Origin: Petunia secreta
Taxonomy: Eukaryota > Streptophyta > Magnoliopsida > Solanales > Solanaceae
DNA length: 64,000 nucleotides
Direction: 5' to 3'
Assembly: GCA_029990175.1 (NCBI GenBank)
Contig: JARKIP010000021.1
Location: forward strand, 22,697,501-22,761,500
Shown here: piece by piece, positions 11,586-21,188 of the stretch
How positions within the stretch are numbered: position 1 is the stretch's first letter
Layout of the letters: each line of letters begins with the position of its first letter
Notes under the pieces: generated by a model
Database searches by the model: none
Seen by the model: the letters and a program-made list of their open reading frames with translations, nothing else
Told to the model about the DNA's origin: nothing
Made by a program: the position numbers and the translations under genes

Positions 11586-14500
11586 CAATTAAGTCTAGAT
11601 TGTACTATCTATTAATAAAAAGAAAGGTATACACTTCACTATTCTTGTTGCATTTCATGACCCAATATCACAAGAAATAAATTTTATCAGTGTCAATCAC
11701 ATGGAAGGGGAAATGTCTTCACTGTCAGATTGTACTTAAACAATTTGTATAGTTCTGAAGTGAAACATCTCGACTATCAGCATCACAATTGATAAATTCA
11801 GAAAATTGTGTTTGATATTTGAATTAATTCATGCAGGTGGATATGTCGTTGAGGCTGCTAAAGGAAGGAAAGCATGTCCTTCAAGGTAGTTGCTTAAAAA
11901 ATTGAAATAACTGGTGATATTTTTTTTTTTTTTCCTGTCATAAATTTTGATGAAGCCACCTTACCTAGGTTGGATGGGGCGTGGATAGTGCAAGACTTTT
12001 CTTTTGAAGAATTTCATTTTCTAATATTTCACTGTTTCTTATCTTGTCAATAAAACAGGACGATTACTTGTTTTTCTTTTCTTAGACTTGTGTTCTATGA
12101 AAAGTTGAAATAACGTGTGAAAAGTTTAGCTCATTTCTGTGACGTGCTATTAGCTAACTAGTGTGTATTTGCATATCTTCTTGCTTGGCAATATTGGGAT
12201 ACTCCAGAGAAACCAGCTGCTGCAAGTAAGTAAGATGCAGTTTCAATTAATTGAACTTTTGAACTTGGATGTTGCTCGGTTCAATTTTTTTTTTCCTGTT
12301 TTGAAGTGCAGTTAAATAACCAACTTCTTGCATTCTTCTGATCATTTTTTCAACCTTAATATATACCACTAGTACTTTTCAACAGACTCTGACTAAAGTT
12401 CTAGCAACATGCCCGATAATTAGCAACATGCCTTGGTACTGAGGTTAGTCTAGAACTTTCTGAAAACTCAAATCAAGACTTTGCATGTGGGGCGGGCCCA
12501 TCTTTTACCGAGTATCGAACCGTGCACCACTGGCCCCTGGATAAGGGCATATCCTGCACATCTTGTTTAGTATGTTCAGAATCATTTGTTGCTAAATGAT
12601 AAAGATAAACATTTACGGGCATGTTTCTTGTCACACTACTCTTCCATTGCAAGAATTAAAAATGATCCATTTTCTTGTACTTCTTAATTTATCATGTCTA
12701 GGAGAAGCAAAGGAGAGGGATATGTTTTCTTTTATGGTTATCTAAATTTGGATGCATTTCACCTTTATTAATATATATATATATATATCTGAAATTGGTC
12801 TACAAATGCAGCTGTGGACGAGGCAGAAACAGCACTGACTCGCTATAATTCTCTTAGCACCACATTGACTCATCGACCAATATGGGCAGTCGCAGAAAAT
12901 TATCGCTTCGAACCTGCTTTCATTGAGGTTCTTGTTAATGGTGTTGTTGACTTATGTTTCAATGTGGCCAGCTGGATAATTAGCTATTGTATTGTACAGG
13001 GCCGAAAACTAATTTCTGAAATTGGAGAGTTGATGAATATTCAAGTAATTATTGAAGGATCCATGAATAGCTCAAATCCTTACTTCTCCAGCTCGTGGAG
13101 ACGCCAGTTTGTTGTGAGTATTACCTAAATGATATATTAGCTTCTCTATCTTATAGAAAGTAAGAACTGGCTTAAGTTTTTGAATTCCAATGAAGAAAAA
13201 GTTTCTCTTATGATAAAAGGGCTTCTTAGTGTAGATCCTGATATGCTCCATTGCCATAGTACATGCTAAATAATTTTGGATCCAGCATTTGGCACAAATT
13301 GATATAGTACTGTGTAGTTGTTTGTAACATCGGTTATCACAAAGTTCTTTGTGTAGTCTTAAGTACAATGGAAGCATTGTGAGCTGTTAAGCACACTGTA
13401 TTCATGTCCTCTTTCTGTCGGTCTAATATCATCGACTTTCTCTGACAATTTCATTTGATTTCTTCAGGGAGGTTTCATTCTAGACATGGGTGTACATTTT
13501 GTAGCTGGACTAAGAATGGTAATCTTATCGTCCCTTCCAGCCTTCGTGATCTATTTGGCAATAGCTATCGGGTGATATATCTTAATTGGTCTCTGTTCAC
13601 AGTGACGTAATATAAATTGGTAAATCTGCATGTTTCTTTGTGTAACTTTAGTGATGAAATTTGATTTTTAACTTTTGAGCTCCTTGCGTTGCACCAAAAA
13701 TTGATTGACATAATCATTCATGAAGGTAGTCCTAAAGCATTAGTAGATACCAATGCAAACCAACCATTCAATCCAGTCTGCATTATCTGAGTACCTTTGT
13801 CAAAATTCAAAAAACAGCTAAAGTGAAAATTGCCCGCTGGATCAGTAACAATTCCATCAGTTCCAGTTTGTCCATTATGCCGTAATCCATCTAAACTCAG
13901 TGTGGAAAAAAGGGGCCACAAACGTTCCGAATTTGGCTTCACATCCACTACCTTTCTGTATAAACCCCTGTAGCTTGAAAGTTGAAACATTTGAGCTATT
14001 TAAAGACACAATATTCTTACATCTTGGTTGTCACTTGCTAGTGAAAGATTCATTTATTATTTAATGCCATGTCCTCTCTAAATGAGCAGCTTGTTGGATG
14101 CGAGATTGCATCAGTGTCAGCCATGACATCTCATGTGGATAAGACGTTGCCTCCTCCTGATAACATCTCGTCGATGTTGTGAGTTCTACGCTATTATCCT
14201 GATACTGAAGATTTGATTTAATGATGTTGAATATAATCATGATGAGTTCTTTTTTTTTTCCTCTCTTTTAGTCAACTGGAGAATGGATGTTCAGGAGTTT
14301 TTGTGATGGTGGTATCATCAAAGTCGCCAAAGGCAAGTAGTATATAAACTAGATTGTTCTCTCCAGAAAGTATTTTCTGTGACAACATATCTGTAGAGCC
14401 GTAATTTTTCACCAATTATGCTTTTAATATCTGTAGATAATCTGGAGAGTTGTGGGTTTGAGTGGAGTGCTGCAAGTTGAGCGTGGTAACAAGGATGGAA

Positions 14501-15435
14501 AGCATGGCTACTCGGTAATTGGAAAGCTTTCTTCTTTATTCCAATTGAATGAACTATAATGTGATATTACTTCTTTCCCGTCACAAAGGACAATGGTTTC
14601 ATTTCAAATCTCATAGATCTTTTCTCTTCTTCTTTAAATTGCTGTCCCAGATTCACCTTCATATGGCTGATGGTCAAAGCAAGAGCTTCTTTTATCCATT
14701 TAGTGGGGTCACTGACGAACTGACAACATTTCTTTCAGATGTATCAACGGCCAACCTGAAGGTAAAATGCTTCCAAAAGTTCACATTTGCTTAGTTGTTA
14801 ATGTCCTACAAAATAGCTAGTCAAATTGCTTTCTATGTGGAATGGCTTGGGAATTGGGCATTCATGTTTTAGTACGCATACTATGCATGGTCCTTTTTGT
14901 TGAAGAGATAATTAGATAATAAAGTATGCTCTTTCTAATAGCTTAAGCTTTTAAATGAGATGGTTACACTACTTAAACATGGTATTAGAGCAGCCTGAGG
15001 TACTCAATTCAAGTCTCACAGCTGCTCATTAGTAAAATGAATTTCCATGTGCTTGGCCCATGAAAAGAACAAGGCCCCCACGCGAGGAGCACGTTGAAGA
15101 GATAATTAATTAAATAAATTGTGCTCTCTATAACAGCTTAAGCTTTTAGATGAGATGATTACACACTTCAACACTTTTACTGTTTCTTTTATAATATTAT
15201 GTATAGCTGCATTGCTACTCAAAATCATTGTTCCTGAGGTTTACATCCTAAAACTGCATTTTTAAGGTTTTCCATTATCACCCTATGGATTTTCTTTTCT
15301 GTGCAGAAGGACCAAAGCTCCCACTGTGATCGTCGGCTCTCGTTTGCTGAAGGTGCCCGTGATGTTGCTGTTTTGGATGCAATGTTGGAGTCAGGAAAGA
15401 AACAAGGAGCTGTTGTACAATTAAAAAAGTTTTAG
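7756..15435 (+). CDS. Gfo/Idh/MocA-type NAD(P)-dependent oxidoreductase, 12 exons
   Basis: Exons: 7756-7884, 9338-9478, 11837-11885, 12208-12225, 12812-12927, 13000-13113, 13468-13518, 14090-14178, 14272-14332, 14437-14514, 14651-14761, 15307-15435. Joined length is 1086 nt, giving 361 residues in one uninterrupted frame, the usual size for the family. The N-terminus has the Rossmann dinucleotide motif (IAILGAGIFVKTQYIPRL). The junction of exons 3 and 4 gives the family signature HVLQEKPAAA, whose EKP lysine is the usual catalytic or cofactor contact. PIWAVAENYRFEPAF and GGFILDMGVHF follow in the C-terminal alpha/beta domain. All introns are GT-AG except the one after exon 9, which has a GC donor (aag|gcaagt). 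Exon 4 is only 18 bp. The closest remembered relatives are plant 'oxidoreductase family protein' genes of the At4g17370 kind. The substrate is not known to me. No signal peptide is seen, so it is probably cytosolic. Introns are loaded with transposons but no exon is damaged. Confidence 0.9.
8097..8201 (+). mobile_element. SINE 3' fragment in intron 1
   Basis: The strings gggtagactgcgtgcatcac and gcgggatgctttgtgcac are characteristic of the 3' body of a common plant tRNA-derived SINE. The 5' tRNA-like part is missing. The subfamily is not assigned. The same tail recurs at 29990-30035. Confidence 0.5.
8535..8870 (-). pseudogene. Antisense coding-like fragment in intron 1, origin unknown
   Basis: The minus strand has a 99-codon frame from 8834 to 8535 with balanced, charged, helix-like composition (for example IEELHDLYELVRRSLK and MDRRSISALKSKIVADIRE). 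The same frame extends upstream to about 8870 through a single TAG, with plausible residues on both sides. It ends in a stop just before an unrelated stretch. It looks like an exon copied from another gene, by transposon capture or retrocopying. I do not recognise the parent. Nothing suggests expression. Confidence 0.35.
9620..10070. mobile_element. TIR element (MITE) in intron 2
   Basis: The left end (taagttactcggactcgggg) and the reverse complement of the right end (acctatgttactgggactc) match as imperfect inverted repeats. Both run into G/C-rich strings with 'gtgcggatc' and 'ggatccgacacgggtgcgg'. The core is AT-rich and non-coding. It belongs to the 'ttgctcggactc' MITE group seen in many Solanaceae introns. 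Confidence 0.6.
10365..10555 (+). mobile_element. tRNA-derived SINE in intron 2
   Basis: An A-box-like tgctctagtgg at 10371-10381 and a B box ggttcgaacc at 10424-10433 stand 43 bp apart, the layout of an internal pol III promoter. The tRNA-unrelated body (tggggcaatatccaccgagt, then gccactggccc) follows. It runs into the AT microsatellite at 10557. A related 3' piece lies at 12482-12550. Confidence 0.6.
10557..10612. repeat. (TA)n microsatellite, left part
   Basis: About 56 bp of pure TA repeat. It continues at 11544-11580 on the other side of a Helitron, so both were one simple repeat before that insertion. Confidence 0.9.
10613..11543 (+). mobile_element. Non-autonomous Helitron in intron 2
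   Basis: The 931-bp element starts TCTAACTATACTAAAAG and ends CTAG (11540-11543). Seven bases before CTAG is a perfect hairpin, CACGCGC-AAA-GCGCGTG (11516-11532). A 5' TC, a 3' hairpin plus CTRR, insertion between A and T and no target duplication are the Helitron hallmarks. The target was a TA microsatellite, so both flanks are (TA)n. No Rep/helicase ORF is present. Confidence 0.8.
11544..11580. repeat. (TA)n microsatellite, right part
   Basis: A 37-bp TA repeat, the continuation of 10557-10612 beyond the Helitron. Confidence 0.9.
12482..12550 (+). mobile_element. SINE 3' fragment in intron 4
   Basis: The strings ggggcgggcccatcttttac and accactggcccctgg match the body of the SINE at 10365-10555 but lack the A and B boxes. 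The piece is degenerate and truncated. Confidence 0.45.
13718..13960 (-). pseudogene. Antisense RNase H-like remnant (LINE type) in intron 7
   Basis: A minus-strand frame contains SLDGLRHNGQTGTDGIVTDP, then AGNFHFSCFLNFDKGT. This resembles the start of the RNase H domain attached to plant non-LTR retrotransposons (xxDGSxxxNGxxGxGGIxRDxxGNF). It is short and bounded by non-coding DNA, so it is a remnant. The match is from memory of the motif, not an alignment. Confidence 0.4.
14898..15173 (+). mobile_element. Complete TRIM retrotransposon in intron 11
   Basis: Two 82-bp direct repeats (14898-14979 and 15092-15173) share ttgaagagataatt and gcttaagctttt and flank a 112-bp core. The core starts with a tRNA-iMet-like primer site, tggtattagagc (14980-14991). 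The perfect 5-bp duplication CTTTT stands on both sides (14893-14897 and 15174-15178). LTRs, primer site and target duplication in 276 bp with no coding capacity define a terminal-repeat retrotransposon in miniature. Confidence 0.85.
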
Positions 15436-15747
15436 CTTTATGCAGGCCGTAGTCTCCTTGAATATGTCATCCACATTATTCTTCACCTTTATACTATGGT
15501 GCGGGCTGAAATAAATGACTCATTAGACGAGGCTACAGAAAAAGGTTCAATTGGAGATTATTCTCAATTCAATGAGCTACATCTTGGTTCCATCATCTCA
15601 TTGTATCTAGACTCTTTACAGTATCCAGGACAAAGCCATTGTACTCTTTTGGACTATATTCTGTTATTCTTTAAAGGTCATTTTGTGTCTTCCAGGGTTA
15701 GGAGAAAGTAGATACTGGACTATGTAAACAGATATACTAAATAAGTG

Positions 15748-15779
<32 letters not shown>

Positions 15780-16939
15780 TCAAATATGTACGTGCTTGGC
15801 AAAACAGTTTATGGTTATTGACATGTATTTGTAGATCCAAAGTTGGAAATGAGCTCCAACACTATCTTTTTTATCTTCTTGCCTTCATTGATTAGAGCTT
15901 CAATAAAGTTGTCGTTCATGATAAGACACTTGAATAATAACGTCGAAAATATTAGTGACTTTCTATATGAAGTGTGTGCGCGCGTGCGTGTTTAACTGGT
16001 TGAGTGAATAATTCTTTACCCAAAATAAAAATCTTATGACATGCACCAATAAAGAAAAAAATGATTTCTTGCTAGAAGAAAGAATGGAGAGTGGATAGGA
16101 AGAAAATGACTTGTATTTTAAACAAACCACACCCAACATCTATTTCCCCCTTATAATTTTTATGATCGGTATTTGAAAGACTTGGAGAAACATATAGAGA
16201 GATTTATAAACATTTTCTTACCAGATCATGAGGACTGTTATATTAATTGAGAAATGAACAAACAGCACATTACTTGTTGAGTCAAGTAGTAGATTTTGGA
16301 CCCATTTTGAAAACAATCCATATCAAATAATTGGGTTGAAAGTTTGAAACTTGAAAGTATGAACCAATTGAATTCTTTATTAAGAAAATTTAAATTTGGT
16401 AGCAACAAGTTACATTTTGTAGAAGGGTCGTCATATTTGTTATTTTTAGAGTACATCCGTAGTAGCGCAAAAAAAAAGGAGAAGAAGAGGAAGTTGTTAC
16501 TTGTTAGGAACAGTGTCTCCTTATTATTGACTCATATTCTTTTGTTTTAATTTTTGATTTTTCACCAGGTATTCAGTACTTGCTTTTGGGCCCAATTAAT
16601 TTAAATTCGCACCCAGAAATCCTACTATAAGGGGGTAAAGCGCTCCCTACCAAAGATGACTCTATTACTAAGTTAAGTATAAACTCATATTAAATTATGG
16701 TCTAACTTCCTCATGAACTCGTGGAATTTTTTAAGTAATCTTCTTTAAATTAAAGTACAAATATTGTTATGCACTATGCTTCTGCAAAAGCAGGTAAAAC
16801 GAATTAATAAGTGAAGTTCTTCTCTTATTCATTATTTAGAACCAGAATGGTGCAAACATGTAGATGCTAAACTGAATATATATGATCATAATATTTGATA
16901 ATATTAAAAACAATCATACCCATTAGAAGATGCAAGTAA
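15436..16939. other. 3' flank of the oxidoreductase gene, no gene seen
   Basis: The first part is probably 3' UTR (aaataaatgac at about 15510). A run of about 24 A is at 15756-15779 and a purine/pyrimidine alternation gtgtgtgcgcgcgtgcgtg at about 15972-15990. I see no coding potential in the remaining AT-rich sequence. Confidence 0.5.
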
Positions 16940-17110
16940 CACCGGATTATTTGGGAGATCACTTGAGATGATTTGGTCATGTATCCTACATCGACCTCCA
17001 AAGTCCATATGCATAGGCTTGTAAGCGCGGAACCATGGTGAATGAAGGCGTTTAAAGGAAATGATGTATATCTAAAATCACATTAAAAGCAATTGTTTTG
17101 AAAGATATTC
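16940..17110 (+). mobile_element. LINE reverse-transcriptase 3' scrap
   Basis: The translation around 16960-17000 reads H-L-R-stop-F-G-H-V and continues degenerately. This matches the conserved LRWFGHV motif near the C-terminus of plant LINE (RTE/L1-like) pol proteins. Only a short, stop-containing piece remains. Confidence 0.4.
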
Positions 17111-17643
17111 AATCTCTTGAAATTCATACAAACCTACAAGTATGGTATAATGGAAAGAAAAGAACTACTAGGATACTTTGTAAATATGTGTTAGTCTGTG
17201 TGTTTACCTTTATGCATTTGGGATTATTTGACTCATGTTTCTTTTATTGATAGAAAAATTAAACTTAAGCAATCAAGATTAAAAAGATATATCATAATGG
17301 TAACCTCACTTTAGTCAAATGTTAATGCTATTTATATCATTGAAAAAGATAGTGACTTAAACAAAGGACAAAAATTGCCTTCACGTAATTATAACTCAAT
17401 ATCAACTCAAACATTCATGTGATTATCATATTCTATGACGCTCAGACAATCTACCTATGATTCTCTTGCGTGTCAACTCTGAATCTTAGCAACTTAATCT
17501 GTAATATAAATCATCAATTTGTACGTTTTAAACCAATCAGATGAGATTAGAGATTGTCGCCTTAACTATTGGAAATTTCACCCTCTCTTGTGCTCTTACA
17601 AACCAAACTTCCTCTGATTTCAGAAGAGATTGTGTTTTCTATA

Positions 17644-18453
17644 TGATAATTCCCAATATACACAACTTTACTAATTTGAGGACCAGTTCCTTAAGATGTG
17701 TTCTTTTACTATGTTATGTGCGGAATCCAAATTATAAGTAAATGAACACCAAATATTAGCGTGGAAAAACCCCTTGAACTCGGGATCAAAAAACCACGAC
17801 CTACTTCTTAAGTAGGATTTCAACTTCACTATGTAAAAAAACTCACTTGGTTACAAGACTACCTTCTTACTAACCTAGGACTAACTCTAATCCTTTAGTG
17901 ACCTTTCTCATAATCAGTGAAGCTGTGTCAAGTCCACAACTTGAACCAAAAAGATACAACTCGATTATGCTTACTACAGTTGAACTAAGACTGAACTTTT
18001 ACAAGACTCAATCTAAGTAACAGGTTCTAACTTAGTTCCAATGTAGCTAACTGATTACACAAATAAGACAATGACCCGTTTAAGCTTTGCTCGATTCTCT
18101 CTGTATTTGTTCATGCTTCAATGGCTGATATGCTCCACGTTTTATAGCTTCAGCATCCAAGAAGTCTTGAGCAATTAGAACTCCAAAGCTCCCATGAGTT
18201 TGAGTCCTAATTGGATTCTTCTCTTTAGCATCCGGATCTTTTAGCTCTTATCCAATATTTATGCAAACTTTTCATATCACGTTTAGACCTGCATAATTAT
18301 CAAGATAAACATTAGTCTTAGGATAATTAATAATATCTCAGCTTAAATGATTTTGCATGAATTATCTATTTAGCTGCAGTGATTCAAAGGAACGGGTCCT
18401 TTGAATCTGTTCCTTAATCATCAGTCAAAACTCCAAGCTTATCCAAGCTAACA
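17644..18453 (-). repeat. 3' LTR of the SIRE-type element
   Basis: 810 bp, starting TGATAATTCCC and ending CTAACA on the + strand. The inner edge carries the polypurine tract. This copy keeps the terminal TG. Confidence 0.92.
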
Positions 18454-18854
18454 TTTTCCCCCTTTTTGATGATGACAAATTCATAAGCATACCTGCATAT
18501 CCTTAATGTCCTGAAGTACAACTTAAGCTCAAAAACAATCAGTCGAGAATTTATCATTAAGGACCAGATTTTCAATTAGGTATAAGTTCACGCAAAATCA
18601 GACTTACTCTTCCCCCTTTTGGCATCATTGAAAAGGTTGCATAAAAAAAATATAACTCAAGTGTTAGAATTAATCAGCACATGGCCATTTAGGCAACTCA
18701 AAATGCAAACATAAATCAGATTAAAGCAACTGCAAAACAATGATATTAGCCATCAAAGACAAGTCATCATTAATCAAGAGGTTAAACCAGGGGATACAAG
18801 CAAGTGCTACAGAATTATTCAAAGACTAGAAGAAGAAAAGACTAAGGCACTAGA

Positions 18855-20602
18855 CTAGGCTAAATCCCACTGGAAAAAAGATGGCTTATGGCTAAGGTGG
18901 TCAGGATGTGGAAGGACCAGGTCCCTGAAACTTGTTAAACATCTCAAACATCTGCTTGAGCATTCCCTCATCTTGGTCTCCTTTGCCCTTGTTGCCTCTG
19001 CCTTCCAGTAGTTTTTCTCCTCTTCCAACCTTGCTATTTCAGCAGCCTGGATAGAAACTTGTTGCCTCAGTACCCTTACCTTGTTGTTCAAAGGCTGCCT
19101 CCTAACACCAGCCTGTGGAGGATCAGCCTGAACAGGCAAGTCGCAGCTAATCAATGTAGCATAGCCAAACTTCTCCTTTTTAGTAGCCTTTACTACCCAT
19201 TCCAAAGGAATCTTCAACTTTGCAAACACATCAGTCAAGATGAAGCCAAACGGCAAGGAATGCTTCCTCTTCCCAGCTATCACCCTTTTGATCAGGTGGA
19301 TCATAAAACTAGGCCAGTTGATCTGCTTTTCAGCGTCCAACAGTTCCATAAGGACCAGGTCCATGAAACTGGCAATTCCTCTTTTTTCCTGCCTTGGCAT
19401 CACAATTTTGTTCACAAACTCAAATAACACTTGGTGCTGTGGGTGCATCTCACTTTTCTGCACAGCTCTGGGTTTTTCTTCCCCTTCATTCTCAGCAACT
19501 TCCTAGTAATCTCCAATCCAGTAGGCAAGTTTGTCAACTCAGGCCATACTTTCTTGACATAGCTGTCATACCCAGCAAAAGGAATTCCCAACAGCTCACC
19601 AAGTTCCCTGGTGTCAAAAGTGATCACATTGTCATTCACAGAAGTGGTAATCCTATCATCCTTGATGGAGCAGTTCTTTTGGAGGACCTGGTCCTCTTAG
19701 CAGACTTTTCTGCAGCCTTCACAGAACTTCTTGTCACGCGTCTCTGAGCAACTTTTCTTTTCTTAGACTGAGGCACAACCTCCTCAGCATCTTCCATCAC
19801 ATCATCTTCATCACCAACACCATCAGTGTCTATCTCCTCCACTTCTTCCTCCTCAACAGGATCAACAACCTGTTTTCCTTTCCCTTTCCTGCTTCTTTCT
19901 AAAGCAGCAGCTAAATTCTTATCGGCAGCTTTAGCAGCACTTCTTGTCCTCGTAACCCCAGAAACAGGAGTTGAGACAGAAGGAACTGGTCCTTTTGCCT
20001 TGGAGGAACTTTCTCCTTTCTTCTTATGGCTTATAACTGTCCCCTATTTTCTTTAACTTAGCAGTAATTTCAGCAGTTATCTTATCATTAATAGGTCCTT
20101 TCCTAGCAAGTTTCCTTCTTAAGCTCCTAATATTGATTAAATCAACAAGAGGCCTATCACTGTCACTTATAGCATCATCAACATCTATAACATCCTCCAT
20201 GGGTGCTCTAAAAGCAACCTCTGGAGACCCCGATGACCCATGCATGGGTGCTTCCAATCTTTTAATAGTTTCTCCTTCCCCCTCAGGAACAGCCTCAGAC
20301 CCCTCTCCATTTTCCTCATCATCTACCACAACATTAAAGGGATAAGCAAAATTTACCTGATACTGATACAGAACCATAGCTCATGACAAATCCTCAACCT
20401 ATTCAATAATTGATTCAGACATGGGAACTGGTCCTTCCCCCTGAATTTCAGGTTCAGGTACTTCTGGGATTATTTCAGGAATTTCAGGGTTTAGGTCAGT
20501 GGTATCCATGGGTGAAGGAGGGTTGAGATTTTGTGGTTGTTCAGTAGTGGGTGCAGTTGAAGAATTTTCAGGAGAAAGAGACATTCTTGCAATTCGTCTC
20601 AA
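18855..20602 (-). pseudogene. Env-like third ORF of the SIRE-type element (frameshifted)
   Basis: It lies between pol and the 3' LTR and reads on the minus strand from an ATG near 20584. The N-terminal part is Pro/Glu/Ser-rich and acidic, followed by basic Lys-Arg tracts (KKRKVAQRRVTRSS). A folded part follows (TFDTRELGELLGIPFAGYDS, then IASFMDLVLMELL), then a coiled coil ending in LEEEKNYWKAEATRAKE. The pieces are in three different frames (20602-20024, 19842-19636, 19639-19412 and 19463-18855), so the gene is broken. SIRE/Maximus elements carry such an ORF here. It is called env-like by position, and its role is unproven. Confidence 0.65.
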
Positions 20603-21188
20603 GAGATATGTGATTATTCTTTCTGAAATTTTGAGAATTCAATTGATAAAAAAAGTGAAAGAATAATGAGGAAGAATGAGTGTATTTATAGAATGAATTA
20701 GGTAGTGGAGATAGGGTGTAAAACGAACACTATTACCTCAGCAAGACATGCAGCCGTTATGGACTCTTGGGAGTCTCCCGGAGAAATAGAGCCGTTGGAC
20801 TGTTAAGTCACATTTTCAGAATGGGAACTATTCCTCCGATGTGACTCTTATGTAGTTTGGATATGGTTAGGATACTTAGTGGGATTTATCCTAATTGCAA
20901 ATTACCTATAGCCTTTACACTTCTAAGATAACTGAATAATAAAGAGTACATACCTGATTTTAACACGAAAATTCAGTGTCCTTCCAATTTGAAAACACTT
21001 TTGATCAATCTGAAATTCTAAGAGCATAAGGGTAACATAATTCAATTTTAGCAACTCTAAACAAGAATTTATGGCATAAGAGTATACACTTAAGTATTAA
21101 GCTGGACTGAATCATTCATATTGACTTGAATAAAATTTATTTTAAGTGCAATTTTCTAGCCAATTATGAAGTAAAGCATTTGATGATT

